Below are positions 1 to 7,856 of a DNA stretch of 12,005 nt, in pieces. Below the pieces are notes generated by a model. The model made no database searches and was not told the origin of the DNA. It saw only the letters and a program-made list of their open reading frames with translations. Numbering within the stretch: the first letter of the stretch is position 1; each line of letters starts with the position of its first letter. This stretch comes from a bacterium. GTDB taxonomy: Bacteria; Vulcanimicrobiota; Vulcanimicrobiia; Vulcanimicrobiales; SCRA01. Location of the stretch: positions 1-12,005 of the forward strand of contig JAGWST010000512.1 of NCBI GenBank assembly GCA_028869325.1. The letters are read 5' to 3'. The position numbers were made by a program, and so were the translations under genes.

Positions 1-2
1 CT

Positions 3-722
3 TGGAACGCGGCCGGGATCGGCCTCGACCTCTTGGTGTTGCGCGATCTGGGCATGCGCGGCGCCAGCGTGATCGCCGGCGTCGTGGCGCAGGGCCCGGA
101 GGGCGCGAGCGCCGCGTGGCCCGCGCCGCCGGGCGCCATACGCGCGCAGCTAGCGGCGCTCTCCGGTTTGCGCGTTGGGGCCTATCGCATCGGCCTGCTG
201 CTCTCTGCGTCCAGCGTGCGCGAGGTGGCGGAGTCACTGGCACAGAGCGTGCAGCCGATCGTGGTCGACCCCGTCTTCGCCGCCTCGCGCGGAGGGGCGT
301 TCGCCGATGAGCAGATCGTCGCGGCCTATCGTGAGGCGCTGATCCCGCGCGCGACGCTCTTCACGCCCAACGCAGGCGAAGCCGCGCGCATCGTGGGCCG
401 CGCGATCGAGACGCCGGGCGACGCCGAGCACGCCGCACGCGCATTGCAGGCGATGGGAGCGCGCGCGGTGCTGGTGAAGGGCGGCCACGTCGCCGGCGAC
501 GAGGTCGTTGACGTGCTGGTCGATCGTGAGGGCGTCAGGCTGCTGCGCGACGCGCGTCTGGCCGTGGAGATGCGCGGTACGGGCTGCATTCTCGCCGTGA
601 CCGCAGCGGCGGCGCTGGCACAAGGCTCCAACCTCGTCGAAGCCGTTATCCGTGCGCGCCGCGAAGTGCGCCAACGCATGCTGACCGCCGTCGAGCTGGG
701 CGGCATGCGCGTGGCGCGCTGA
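3..722 (+). CDS. thiD: Hydroxymethylpyrimidine/phosphomethylpyrimidine kinase (ThiD-like), 5' end missing
   Basis: The 239 visible residues match the ribokinase-fold HMP/HMP-P kinases, cytoplasmic enzymes that phosphorylate the pyrimidine moiety for thiamine synthesis using ATP. The reading frame is open to the left edge. The segment NAAGIGLDLLVLRDLG corresponds to the family's N-terminal GGAGIQADLKT region, so roughly 20 residues lie outside the window; the TTG at 33 is inside the conserved domain and is not the start. Other visible signatures are VDPVF (substrate/metal region), LFTPNAGEA, AVLVKGGHVAGDEVVDVL, and the anion-hole/catalytic loop RGTGC with Cys at visible residue 195, followed by the usual Ala-rich helix and the EAVIRARREV helix. 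The N-terminal motif is divergent from the consensus, so substrate preference is less certain than fold. The gene converges on the VOC gene with only 4 nt between stops, leaving no room for a separate terminator. Confidence 0.85.
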   Translation, partial: WNAAGIGLDLLVLRDLGMRGASVIAGVVAQGPEGASAAWPAPPGAIRAQLAALSGLRVGAYRIGLLLSASSVREVAESLAQSVQPIVVDPVFAASRGGAFADEQIVAAYREALIPRATLFTPNAGEAARIVGRAIETPGDAEHAARALQAMGARAVLVKGGHVAGDEVVDVLVDREGVRLLRDARLAVEMRGTGCILAVTAAAALAQGSNLVEAVIRARREVRQRMLTAVELGGMRVAR

Positions 723-726
723 GCGA

Positions 727-1224
727 CTACTCTCTGCGCTTGCGGCGGGACGTCGTCGTCCGGCCTTTGGACGAGGATGCCGCCTTCGTGCCGGGGCGCT
801 TTGCGGCGCTCTTGCGTGTTGCCGAGGGGCGCGCGGCGCTGCGCTTCAACGCGTTTTGCACGGAGAGCTCCCAGCGATAGCCGTCGGGATCGTGGAACCA
901 CAGACCGTAATGCGGTGAGCCCGGCGCCTCAGGGCCGATCTCGTCGCCGGCGTCCTCCATCTCGACGCCCTTGCGCCGCAGCTCCCGCACGGCAGCCTGC
1001 AGCTCGCGCAGCGAGCCGAGATGGAACGACACGTGGCCGAGCGCCTCGGGGCGCGGCACGCCACGGAAGAGCGCGATCGTCAGCACGTCGTTGCCGACCG
1101 CCACGCCCGCGGAAAAGTCGAACTCATGGCGCAGGTTCAACTTCTCGATCCACCAGTGCGCGCTCGCCTTGGGATCGCGCACGGCCAGTCCGAAGTGTCC
1201 AATGACTCCCAGCTCTAGGGCCAT
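727..1224 (-). CDS. VOC-superfamily (glyoxalase/bleomycin-resistance-like) protein with basic C-terminal tail
   Basis: A 165-residue protein. Residues 1-123 form a vicinal-oxygen-chelate domain: two beta-alpha-beta-beta-beta modules beginning VIGHFGLAVRDP and ALGHVSFHLGS and ending FHDPDGYRWELS. Candidate metal ligands are His10, His64 (or His68) and Glu119, the positions expected in this family. Substrate cannot be told from sequence: the superfamily includes glyoxalases, dioxygenases and resistance proteins. Residues 127-165 are an unusual tail made almost entirely of Lys, Arg, Ser, Thr, Ala and Pro, resembling histone-H1-like or nucleic-acid-binding tails; a VOC protein usually ends near residue 125-140. 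The start ATG lies 3 nt beyond the stop of the upstream aminotransferase. A Shine-Dalgarno AAGGGG sits over the end of that gene, so the two are probably co-transcribed and translationally coupled. Confidence 0.85.
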   Translation of the reverse strand: MALELGVIGHFGLAVRDPKASAHWWIEKLNLRHEFDFSAGVAVGNDVLTIALFRGVPRPEALGHVSFHLGSLRELQAAVRELRRKGVEMEDAGDEIGPEAPGSPHYGLWFHDPDGYRWELSVQNALKRSAARPSATRKSAAKRPGTKAASSSKGRTTTSRRKRRE

Positions 1225-1227
1225 AGG

Positions 1228-2421
1228 CTACCCCTTGAACTTCGGCAGCGCCTCGCGGATACGCTCGAGCGCCAGTTGCAGGTTCTCGATCGAGTTGGCG
1301 TACGAGAGACGGATGTAGCCCTTGCCGGCGGGGCCGAAGGCGGTGCCGGCAAGCGTCGCGACTCCCGCCTCCTCCAGCAGAAAGTTGGCCAGCCGCTTCT
1401 CGTCCCGCGCCACGCGCGTGACGTTGGGAAAGGCGTAGAAGGCGCCCTGCGGCATCACGCAGCTCAAGCCCGGGATGGCGTTCAAACCGTTGACGACGAC
1501 GTCGCGCCGCTTGCGGAACTCGCGATTCATGCGCACGACCTCGTCATCGGGGCCGGTCAGCGCGGCGATGCCGGCCATCTGCACGAAGGCCGTCGTGCAC
1601 GAGACCGTGTTGTTGAGCAGGAGCGTCACGGCCTTGGCGATCTCCTTGGGCATTGCGGCGTAGCCCAGGCGCCAGCCCGTCATCGCGTAGGCCTTGGAGA
1701 AGCCGTCGACGATGATGGTGCGCTGCGCCATCTCCGGGAGCGAGGCGATGGAGATGAAGCCCGCGTCGTCGTAGATGTTGCGCGAGTAGATCTCGTCGGA
1801 GATCACCAGGAAGTCACGGCGTTGCGCCAGATCCGCGATGCGTTCCAGATCAGCGCGCGTCAGCACGCCGCCGGTGGGATTATGGGGCGAGTTGATCACC
1901 ACGACCTTGGTGCGCGGCGAGAGCTTGGCCTCCAGCGCATCCAGATCCAGGCGGAAGTCGCGCGACTCCAGCAGCGGGACCGCCACGGCCGCGGCGCCGA
2001 GATAGCTGGCCGCCGAGGCATATGCGGGATACGCCGGATCGGCGTAGATCAACTCGTCGCCCGGGTCGAGGAGTGCCGAGAGAATGCACCAGATTACCGG
2101 CTTGCCGCCGGGGCCGACGACCACGTTCTCGGTGTCGAGCGCGATGCCGCGCGTCCGCGAGAGGTGGCCCGCGATCGCCTCGCGCAGCTCGATGACACCC
2201 GCCGAGGGCACGTAGTGCGTCCAGCCCGTCTCCAGAGCCTTCGCCGCGGCCGCCTTGATGTGTGCCGGCGTGTCGAAATCGGGCTCTCCGATCTCCAGAT
2301 GGACCACGGAGCGCCCACGGCGCTCGAGGTCCTTCGCGCGGGCCATCACTTCAAAGGCGGACTCGCTGCCGAGGCGGCCAAGGGCGGCGGCCAGGCGCCG
2401 CTCGACGGAAGGTGCCAACAT
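1228..2421 (-). CDS. PLP-dependent class I/II aminotransferase (aspartate aminotransferase-like)
   Basis: A 397-residue fold-type I aminotransferase, cytoplasmic, transferring amino groups between an amino acid and a 2-oxo acid with pyridoxal phosphate. Key residues are visible: Tyr70 in HYVPSAG, Asn181 in NSPHNPTGG, Asp209 and Tyr212 in SDEIYSRNIYDD, Lys243 (Schiff-base lysine) in GFSKAYAMTGWRLGY, and Arg371 in YIRLSYANS, the substrate alpha-carboxylate binder. The overall pattern fits the aspartate/branched-chain-like subgroup of class I enzymes, but the amino-acid donor cannot be fixed. I chose the ATG at 2421 because it gives the normal family length and start (about 20 residues before the first conserved block). 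The frame stays open upstream to a TTG at 2499, but the added 26 residues look non-conserved. AGGAG abuts the ATG directly, and a GAGAGGG lies 11 nt upstream, so the RBS is not ideal. First gene of a two-gene operon with the VOC protein. Confidence 0.93.
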   Translation of the reverse strand: MLAPSVERRLAAALGRLGSESAFEVMARAKDLERRGRSVVHLEIGEPDFDTPAHIKAAAAKALETGWTHYVPSAGVIELREAIAGHLSRTRGIALDTENVVVGPGGKPVIWCILSALLDPGDELIYADPAYPAYASAASYLGAAAVAVPLLESRDFRLDLDALEAKLSPRTKVVVINSPHNPTGGVLTRADLERIADLAQRRDFLVISDEIYSRNIYDDAGFISIASLPEMAQRTIIVDGFSKAYAMTGWRLGYAAMPKEIAKAVTLLLNNTVSCTTAFVQMAGIAALTGPDDEVVRMNREFRKRRDVVVNGLNAIPGLSCVMPQGAFYAFPNVTRVARDEKRLANFLLEEAGVATLAGTAFGPAGKGYIRLSYANSIENLQLALERIREALPKFKG

Positions 2422-2594
2422 CTCCTGCGTATCCCTCTCGCACAAGCCGAGTGACCAGCGTTGCGTCTCCTGCCCTCGGCTGGTCGCCCAGCAAGTCAAC
2501 CCGCGTAGGTTGCCGCTTGCAGAGTGGCGAACGCCCTAGCGCACCTGCCACGGACGGCGGATGCCCTTAGTCACGACGTCGCCGCGGAGCGCTC
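2422..2594. promoter_or_regulatory. Divergent intergenic region between aminotransferase and DUF11 genes
   Basis: This 173-bp gap must hold the promoters for both the minus-strand aminotransferase operon and the plus-strand DUF11 gene. No convincing -35/-10 pair stands out in either direction. On the aminotransferase side, GACCAGC (2453-2459) and GCTGGTC (2479-2485) form a 7-bp inverted repeat with a 19-nt spacer. The overlapping pair GCCGAG (2446-2451) and CTCGGC (2475-2480) is a competing pairing. Either could be an operator or a leader hairpin. On the DUF11 side a Shine-Dalgarno GGAG (2586-2589) lies 5 nt before the ATG at 2595. Confidence 0.4.
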
Positions 2595-5500
2595 ATGTCG
2601 ACGCTTACGGAAATCTTCGCGCCGGGGGCCCAGCCTTTGGCCGAAGGGCTGAAAACCCTTACGCTTTCTCCGGATCGTTCGGTCAAACCTGGAGAGGTCG
2701 TTCGCGCGCGCTTCTCCTTCTCCAACGTCGGAAGCGCGACGGCCACAGGCGTTCGCGTCAAGCTGCGCCTCCCCGAGCACGCGCGCTACGTGGCCGGCTC
2801 GGCCCTGATCGACGACGATCGCTACCCGGACGAGGGCGGCACAGCGCCGTTCCTCGCCGCCGCCGGCGGTGCCATTCCAGACCTGGCGCCCGGCGACGCC
2901 TGTGCCGTCTCGTTGGAGTTTCGCGTCGAGGGGCCCATCGAGGACGGCACCACGTTGAGCCTGCAAGCGGCGCTCGGAAGCGACGGGACGGCCGTCGTCG
3001 GCTCGAACGTGGCCTCCATCACGATTCGCAGCCGTCCGCAGCTCCGCGGCGAGCTCACGACCCTGGTCATCGAGGCACCGCACGGAAACCGTCCGGGCGC
3101 CGAGATCACGCTCCGGGCCTCGGTCCACAATCACGGTCAGTCGACGGCGCGCGACGTCACGTTGGCGCTCCCGGTACCCGACCGCACCACCTACGTTCCG
3201 CGCTCCGCGCGCGTCGACGGCCGCCAGATCGGCGAGGGCGGCAGCGAGCCGCTGCCGGTGGCGGATCAGCGCGTGGTCTCGCCCGCGCTTCCGCCGTCGC
3301 GCACGCTCACCGTCACCTACAACGCCAAGATCGATCAGCCGCTACCCGACGGCACGCAGATCGCCGCGCGCGGTTGGGTCGGCGCGCGTGAGGAGGGCGA
3401 GTTCGAGCTCACGGCCACGACGCTGGAGGTGCGCTCGCCGGCCGAGTTCGGCGCCGGGACGGGGATCGAGGTCGACGCCGGCGAGGAGGTGACGCCCGGT
3501 CAGCGGTTGCGCGTCGGCGTCGCCTACCATAACGTTGGAAGCGGCACCGCTGAGAACGTCAACATCGCGATCGCGCTGCCCGAGGGCCTGGTCTACTCGC
3601 CGGGCTCGACCATGGAGAACGGTCGCGCGGTCGGCGAGGAGCAGGGCGTGCGGATCGCCGAGATCCATCCCGGCGGCAGCGGCCGCGTCACCGTCGAGGC
3701 CATCGTCGCCGCTCCCGCGCCGACGGGGCGCCGCCTGCCGTTGCGTGCCACGATGCGCTGGATCGGCGGCGAGCGATCCTTCGAAAAGACGCTGCGCGTG
3801 CGCTCCGCGCCGGATTTTCCGGAGGCGATCAACCGCTTCGAGCTGCGCAGCTCCGTCAATCTCGCGCCGGGCGAGGAGATGCTGGGACGAATCGTCGTCA
3901 ACAACGGCGGAACCGATGTTGCGCGCGACGTACGCGTCGGCGTCGCCGCCGGCGAAGGGCTGGAGGCGCTGCGCATCCGGCGGGAGGGCGCCACGCTGGA
4001 GGTGGAGGAAGGCAGCGTTCGCATCGGCGACATGGCTCCGCTGGAGCCCGTGCGCCTGGACGTCATCGCGCGCGTGGCCAGCCCGCTGGCCGATAAGACC
4101 GCGCTGACGATGCTGGCGCACGTGCGCGCGGTTGACGTCGCGGAGTCGGAGATCGGCAAGATCACGGCGGCCGCCGTCTCGCGTCCGCGCTTTCCGCAGC
4201 GCTCGCAGCGACTGCGCGTGCTCTCCGACCAGCCTGTCCACCCGGGCAAGAGCGTGCAGATCGGCTACAGCGCGCGCAACGAGGGCACAGACGTCGCGCG
4301 CGAGACGATGCTGGCGCTGGATCTGCCTCCGGAGCTGATCTTGGAGGGCGTCGAGGGTGCCTCGCGGCGCGGCGAGCGCACGCTGGTGCTTGGCGCCATC
4401 GAGCCGGGCGGCGCCGGCACGGGAACGCTCACGTTGTCGCTGGCGGCCGGCGTCGCCGCGGGAACGGTCCTCGCCGTCTCGGCGCGGCTCTCGTGCGCCA
4501 ACGGGCCGAGCACGTTGATCGAGGCGGCGGAGGTGGAAGTCACGGCGTCGCCTTCGTTCGCCGCGGCGACGCTGCGAGTCGATCCCGTCGACGAAGCCTC
4601 GCCGGGAGAGATCCTCACGTGTATGCTGGAGGCGCGCAACGACGGCGACGGCAGCGCGAGCCGGCTCTCGATCCGCGCCGAGTCACCTGCGCAGACGACA
4701 TACCTTCCGGGCTCCACGGAGATCAACGGCGTCGGCGTGGTCGACATCGCCGGCGCATCGCCGCTGTTCCACGGCTTGGCGCTCGCCGGCGTGACGCCGG
4801 AGACGTCGCTGACCATCAGCTGGCGCAGCGCGGTGAACTCGCCCGCCGAGCCGGGTGCGGCGCTCGTCGCACGCGCGAAGATGTCGTGGGACGAAGGCGG
4901 CCTGGAGCTGGAGAGCACGCCCGTGGTGGTGCGCTCGCTGCCGTTCTTCGGCGAGCAGGCTCCGCTGCCGTTCTCCGTGTTGGGCGTGGTGCTCCAACCG
5001 CGCGTCGCACCGGTGCCCGCCGTCCCCGCGTTCGTCTCCGCGCCGGTCGAGGAGACGACGCTGCCCGAGAGCATCGCGCCGGCTCCAGCCAACGGGGAGC
5101 GCGCGCTGGCGGCAGTCGAGCCGCCGGCGAGCGAGGCGCCCGCGGTGCCGGCGCAGGCGGCGTCGCGCACGCACGACCTTCCGCGTCATGTCGAGAGCGG
5201 CGAGGGACGCGTCGCGACGCTCTCGATCTACTCGCAGGACCGCTTGGCGCGCGCGGTGCGCCTGATCTCCAGCGTCGAGGCTGGCGCGCTCTTCCCGCAC
5301 CTCTACGCCGTGCGCGCCTTCTTGCCGGATCGCCTCATCGGCCCCGCCGGCCTGGAGGAGCTCCTCGAGGCGGAGCGTGAGCGCTTGCACGAGCTGCTCG
5401 ATCATCTCTTCATCAAGCTGCGGCTGCCGCGCTATCTGGTCTCGCAGAAGGATCTGGAAGATCGGCCTGCGCGCAACGCGCTCGTCGCGCTCATGCGCGG

Positions 5501-5873
5501 CATCGCCGAGCAGCGGCTACCCGCGGCGGAGGCGACACCCCATGCCTACGTCGTGCTTACGGGCTCGATGACCGTGCAGGAGGCAGCTGCGCACGCCGAC
5601 GATCTCGAGCAGGCGCCGCTGGGCTCGGCACGCCCATGGCGTGCCTTGGGCGGCTTGATTCCGCAAGCGGGTGCGAATGAGGATGGCGTCGCCCTCGGCG
5701 AGGCACTGGCCGCCTACCGAGCGCGCTTCATCGAGGCGATGGGCGATCTGGAGCGGTTGCCGCCCGGAGAGTTCCATCGCGTCCTCGCTGCGCGCTCGCC
5801 GGAGTCGCTCGACGCCGCGCTCGCCGCCCTGCGCGCGGTCGCGACGCAACTGGAAGAGCGTGCCACCGCCTGA
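2595..5873 (+). CDS. Large protein of six DUF11-like beta-sandwich repeats with helical C-terminal domain
   Basis: A 1092-residue protein. Six repeats of about 125 residues occupy roughly 20-148, 152-284, 287-408, 411-533, 535-655 and 658-783. Each has a PG-x-x-hydrophobic strand followed by an N-x-G signature (FSNVGSATA, VHNHGQSTA, YHNVGSGTA, VNNGGTDVA, ARNEGTDVA, ARNDGDGSA) and, in several copies, the LP...Y-x-PGS segment typical of DUF11 (conserved-repeat) Ig-like domains. These usually build extracellular stalks. A Pro/Ala-rich linker spans about 786-865. The last 225 residues (868-1092) are predicted to be mostly helical, with SIYSQDRLARAVRL and LEELLEAERERLHELLDHLF as its clearest helices; I do not recognise this domain. 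The N-terminus has no signal peptide, no transmembrane helix is evident, and there is no sorting motif, which is odd for DUF11. The start is supported by GGAG 5 nt upstream. The 3' end overlaps the next gene by 14 nt. Confidence 0.88.
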   Translation: MSTLTEIFAPGAQPLAEGLKTLTLSPDRSVKPGEVVRARFSFSNVGSATATGVRVKLRLPEHARYVAGSALIDDDRYPDEGGTAPFLAAAGGAIPDLAPGDACAVSLEFRVEGPIEDGTTLSLQAALGSDGTAVVGSNVASITIRSRPQLRGELTTLVIEAPHGNRPGAEITLRASVHNHGQSTARDVTLALPVPDRTTYVPRSARVDGRQIGEGGSEPLPVADQRVVSPALPPSRTLTVTYNAKIDQPLPDGTQIAARGWVGAREEGEFELTATTLEVRSPAEFGAGTGIEVDAGEEVTPGQRLRVGVAYHNVGSGTAENVNIAIALPEGLVYSPGSTMENGRAVGEEQGVRIAEIHPGGSGRVTVEAIVAAPAPTGRRLPLRATMRWIGGERSFEKTLRVRSAPDFPEAINRFELRSSVNLAPGEEMLGRIVVNNGGTDVARDVRVGVAAGEGLEALRIRREGATLEVEEGSVRIGDMAPLEPVRLDVIARVASPLADKTALTMLAHVRAVDVAESEIGKITAAAVSRPRFPQRSQRLRVLSDQPVHPGKSVQIGYSARNEGTDVARETMLALDLPPELILEGVEGASRRGERTLVLGAIEPGGAGTGTLTLSLAAGVAAGTVLAVSARLSCANGPSTLIEAAEVEVTASPSFAAATLRVDPVDEASPGEILTCMLEARNDGDGSASRLSIRAESPAQTTYLPGSTEINGVGVVDIAGASPLFHGLALAGVTPETSLTISWRSAVNSPAEPGAALVARAKMSWDEGGLELESTPVVVRSLPFFGEQAPLPFSVLGVVLQPRVAPVPAVPAFVSAPVEETTLPESIAPAPANGERALAAVEPPASEAPAVPAQAASRTHDLPRHVESGEGRVATLSIYSQDRLARAVRLISSVEAGALFPHLYAVRAFLPDRLIGPAGLEELLEAERERLHELLDHLFIKLRLPRYLVSQKDLEDRPARNALVALMRGIAEQRLPAAEATPHAYVVLTGSMTVQEAAAHADDLEQAPLGSARPWRALGGLIPQAGANEDGVALGEALAAYRARFIEAMGDLERLPPGEFHRVLAARSPESLDAALAALRAVATQLEERATA

Positions 5874-6453
5874 TCCCGCGCCGCTCCTGTTGGTGCTCTT
5901 GGCGTGGCGCGGCGACGCCGCGATCGCCTTGATCATCCTCGCCGCGATCTCGCTGGCGGCGGGCGGCCTGTGGCTGGCACGTTCCGAGGAGCGGCCGCTC
6001 GGCACGCCGGCGCAACCCTGGTGGGCGGACGCCGGTGCGCGCGAGGCCGGCGATGCCGCCTCGCGCCTGGCGCTGGTAGAGGGGCTCGGCGCGCGCGGCG
6101 GCTCCCGCGACTGCGCGATTCTCGCGCGTGCGTGGGTAGCGGAGAGCGATCCCTCGGTGCGCGAGGGCGTGCTCGCCGCGTTGCAGTGGTGCGAGGGAGA
6201 GGTGCCGCTGGAGATCTTCCATGAGGCGCTCGACGCCCCCAGCGAGGCGGAGCGCATCCTGGCGATCGAGGGCTTCGAGCGGCGCGCGCAGCACGCGGCG
6301 ATCGAGCCCGCGCTGGCGGATCCATCCGATGTGGTAGCGCTCGCCGCGGCATACGCGCTGCGGCGCGCCGGCGCGTGCGACGGCGTCACGCAAGCCTGCG
6401 CGCGGAGAGGTCCCGCCTTCGCCGCGATGCTGGCGCTGCTGGAGCGCGGTTAG
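5860..6453 (+). CDS. Small membrane-anchored protein with HEAT-like repeats
   Basis: A 197-residue protein if it starts at the GTG at 5860, which overlaps the DUF11 gene's stop by 14 nt and has GGAAG just upstream. TTG 5890 and GTG 5893 are alternative starts. Residues about 20-40 (AIALIILAAISLAAGGLWLA) form a single transmembrane helix bounded by Arg17 and Arg41. The hydrophobic stretch LLLVLLAW precedes it, so an uncleaved signal anchor is possible. The remainder is alpha-helical with HEAT/Armadillo-like spacing: DPSVREGVLAAL, PSEAERILAIEGF and DPSDVVALAAAYALRR each look like a repeat helix. Such repeats normally mediate protein-protein contacts. Overlap with the DUF11 gene suggests coupled translation and perhaps a membrane partner for that protein; this is inference. 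The in-frame ATG further upstream (5671) lies deep in the DUF11 gene and adds only out-of-frame Arg/Ser-rich sequence, so I rejected it. Confidence 0.7.
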   Translation: MPPPDPAPLLLVLLAWRGDAAIALIILAAISLAAGGLWLARSEERPLGTPAQPWWADAGAREAGDAASRLALVEGLGARGGSRDCAILARAWVAESDPSVREGVLAALQWCEGEVPLEIFHEALDAPSEAERILAIEGFERRAQHAAIEPALADPSDVVALAAAYALRRAGACDGVTQACARRGPAFAAMLALLERG

Positions 6454-6466
6454 CCGTTACAGGCCA

Positions 6467-7822
6467 CTAGGCGGCCGAGAAGGACTTCTGCACCAGATGG
6501 ACCACCTGCTGCGAGTCCATGAACAGGGAGTGCAGCGTGCCCATCCCAACTTGCAGGAGCACTTGGGCGCGCGTGAAGCCGACGATCTCTCTGCCGATAT
6601 TCGCATCGCGTATGCTGCTCGCCGCGGCGACGGTCGCCGTCTGCTGTACGCTGTCGTTCGAGGCGTCGTCTTGCAGCGAGACCTGCTGCGCGCCGATCTT
6701 CGCGCGAATCGACGCCAAGCGCTGGATCGCATAGTCGACGCGATACTCCGCCGCCTGGTTGGCGGCGAAGTCGGCGGCGCCGGCAGCCGCTGGTCCGTCA
6801 CTGGGAGACAAGTTCGGATTGGCGTTGACGATCGCGGTGGGATCGAAGGCACCCAAGAGCACGGCGGAGACGCCCAGATCGCGCGCGTTCACGCCCGGGA
6901 TGTCGACGCTGACGATGTGGCCCTCGCCGCCGCCGTCGTTGACCTCCAAGCCGTGACCCGACTGCGCGTCCTGCTGCGGCACGGTGTAGAAGAAGAACGA
7001 CTTTCCGACGTCCGCCTGCGAGATGGGATTGATGTTGAAGGAGGCGACGTTGTCCGTCCCGCTTTGGTTGGCCGCCGTGAAGCTTGCGGGCAGCAGAAAG
7101 ATATCCGGAGAGAGCCCCGGCACGTAGACGATGTTGGTGCCGGCGAAGATCTTCATGTACTCGATCTGCGGCGCGCCGAACGAGGGATCGGCGCTGCTCA
7201 CCGTGATCTCCACCTGCAGTAGATCGTTGCTGGGATTCAATGGATCGGGCGGCGGCGGGCCGAGGTCCGCCAGGACCTTGACGCCGACTTCGGCCTGCAC
7301 GGAGGTCGGATTGAAGCCGATCGTCGTGGGATCGATGAGCTGCTGACCGCTCGAGAGCGTGTCGTTGCGAGGGATGAAGTACTGCGCCGGTGAGGCGGTC
7401 TCCGCCGAGAGGCTGCCGTCGAGCAGATGGCGCCCGTTGAACTGTATGTTGCCGGAGATCGTATCGATCTCTTGGGAGAGCTGGTTGAGCTCCTGTTGCA
7501 GGTAGCCCGTCTGTTGCGGCGAGTTGAGACTCGAGTTCGCCTCGACGACCAAGCTCCGCATGCGCAGCAGAATGTCGGAGATGGTCTGCAAGCCGCCCTC
7601 GGCGGTCTGCAAGAGGTCGATGGCGCTTTGGATGCTCTGTTGCCCCGTCTGGAGGCCGTTGGCTTGCGCGAGAAGGCGCTGGGAGACGGCCAAGCCGCTG
7701 GGATCGTCGGCCGCGCTGGAAATACGAAGACCGCTCGCCAGACGCTGTGTCGCTTGCGAGAGATCCGTTGCCGTTCGATTGAGCCCCAGCGCTACCTTGT
7801 CGCCGAAGCGCAGCACGTCCAT
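6467..7822 (-). CDS. fliC: Flagellin
   Basis: A 451-residue flagellin, the filament subunit exported by the flagellar type III apparatus. The N-terminal D0/D1 region (1-137) is clear: TQRLASGLRISSAADDPSGLA, the IQSAIDLLQTAEGGL helix, ILLRMRSLVVEAN, and LSQEIDTISGNIQFNGRHLLDG. The C-terminal D1/D0 region (about 355-451) contains YAIQRLASIRAKIGAQQ, SSIRDANIGREIVGFTRAQVLLQVG and a final amphipathic helix, with a slightly longer end (QKSFSAA) than the usual LL-x. The intervening 140-350 is a variable, probably surface-exposed domain with a PPPPDPLNP turn at about 189-197. The ATG at 7822 gives the normal flagellin N-terminus; GGAGGG lies 12 nt upstream and AGGA 1 nt upstream. No other flagellar gene is in the window, so this is a stand-alone flagellin locus here. 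Its 3' end is 13 nt from the convergent HEAT-repeat gene. Whether it should be called fliC or hag-like depends on how many paralogues exist. Confidence 0.95.
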   Translation of the reverse strand: MDVLRFGDKVALGLNRTATDLSQATQRLASGLRISSAADDPSGLAVSQRLLAQANGLQTGQQSIQSAIDLLQTAEGGLQTISDILLRMRSLVVEANSSLNSPQQTGYLQQELNQLSQEIDTISGNIQFNGRHLLDGSLSAETASPAQYFIPRNDTLSSGQQLIDPTTIGFNPTSVQAEVGVKVLADLGPPPPDPLNPSNDLLQVEITVSSADPSFGAPQIEYMKIFAGTNIVYVPGLSPDIFLLPASFTAANQSGTDNVASFNINPISQADVGKSFFFYTVPQQDAQSGHGLEVNDGGGEGHIVSVDIPGVNARDLGVSAVLLGAFDPTAIVNANPNLSPSDGPAAAGAADFAANQAAEYRVDYAIQRLASIRAKIGAQQVSLQDDASNDSVQQTATVAAASSIRDANIGREIVGFTRAQVLLQVGMGTLHSLFMDSQQVVHLVQKSFSAA

Positions 7823-7856
7823 GTCCTGCGCGGACCCTCCATGGTCAGATGGCGAG

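Noticed and set aside
33..35. TTG as the start of the ThiD-like protein
   Set aside because: The conserved domain continues upstream in frame to the window edge, so the real start is outside.
1276..2454. Open frame of 392 codons on the plus strand across the aminotransferase
   Set aside because: The minus strand encodes an unambiguous aminotransferase with all catalytic residues; the plus frame is a compositional shadow.
2422..2499. N-terminal extension of the aminotransferase to a TTG at 2499
   Set aside because: It adds 26 residues with no family counterpart, whereas ATG 2421 gives the standard length.
5671..5859. ATG at 5671 as start of the HEAT-repeat protein
   Set aside because: It would require about 200 nt of overlap with the DUF11 gene and adds only Arg/Ser-rich out-of-frame sequence.
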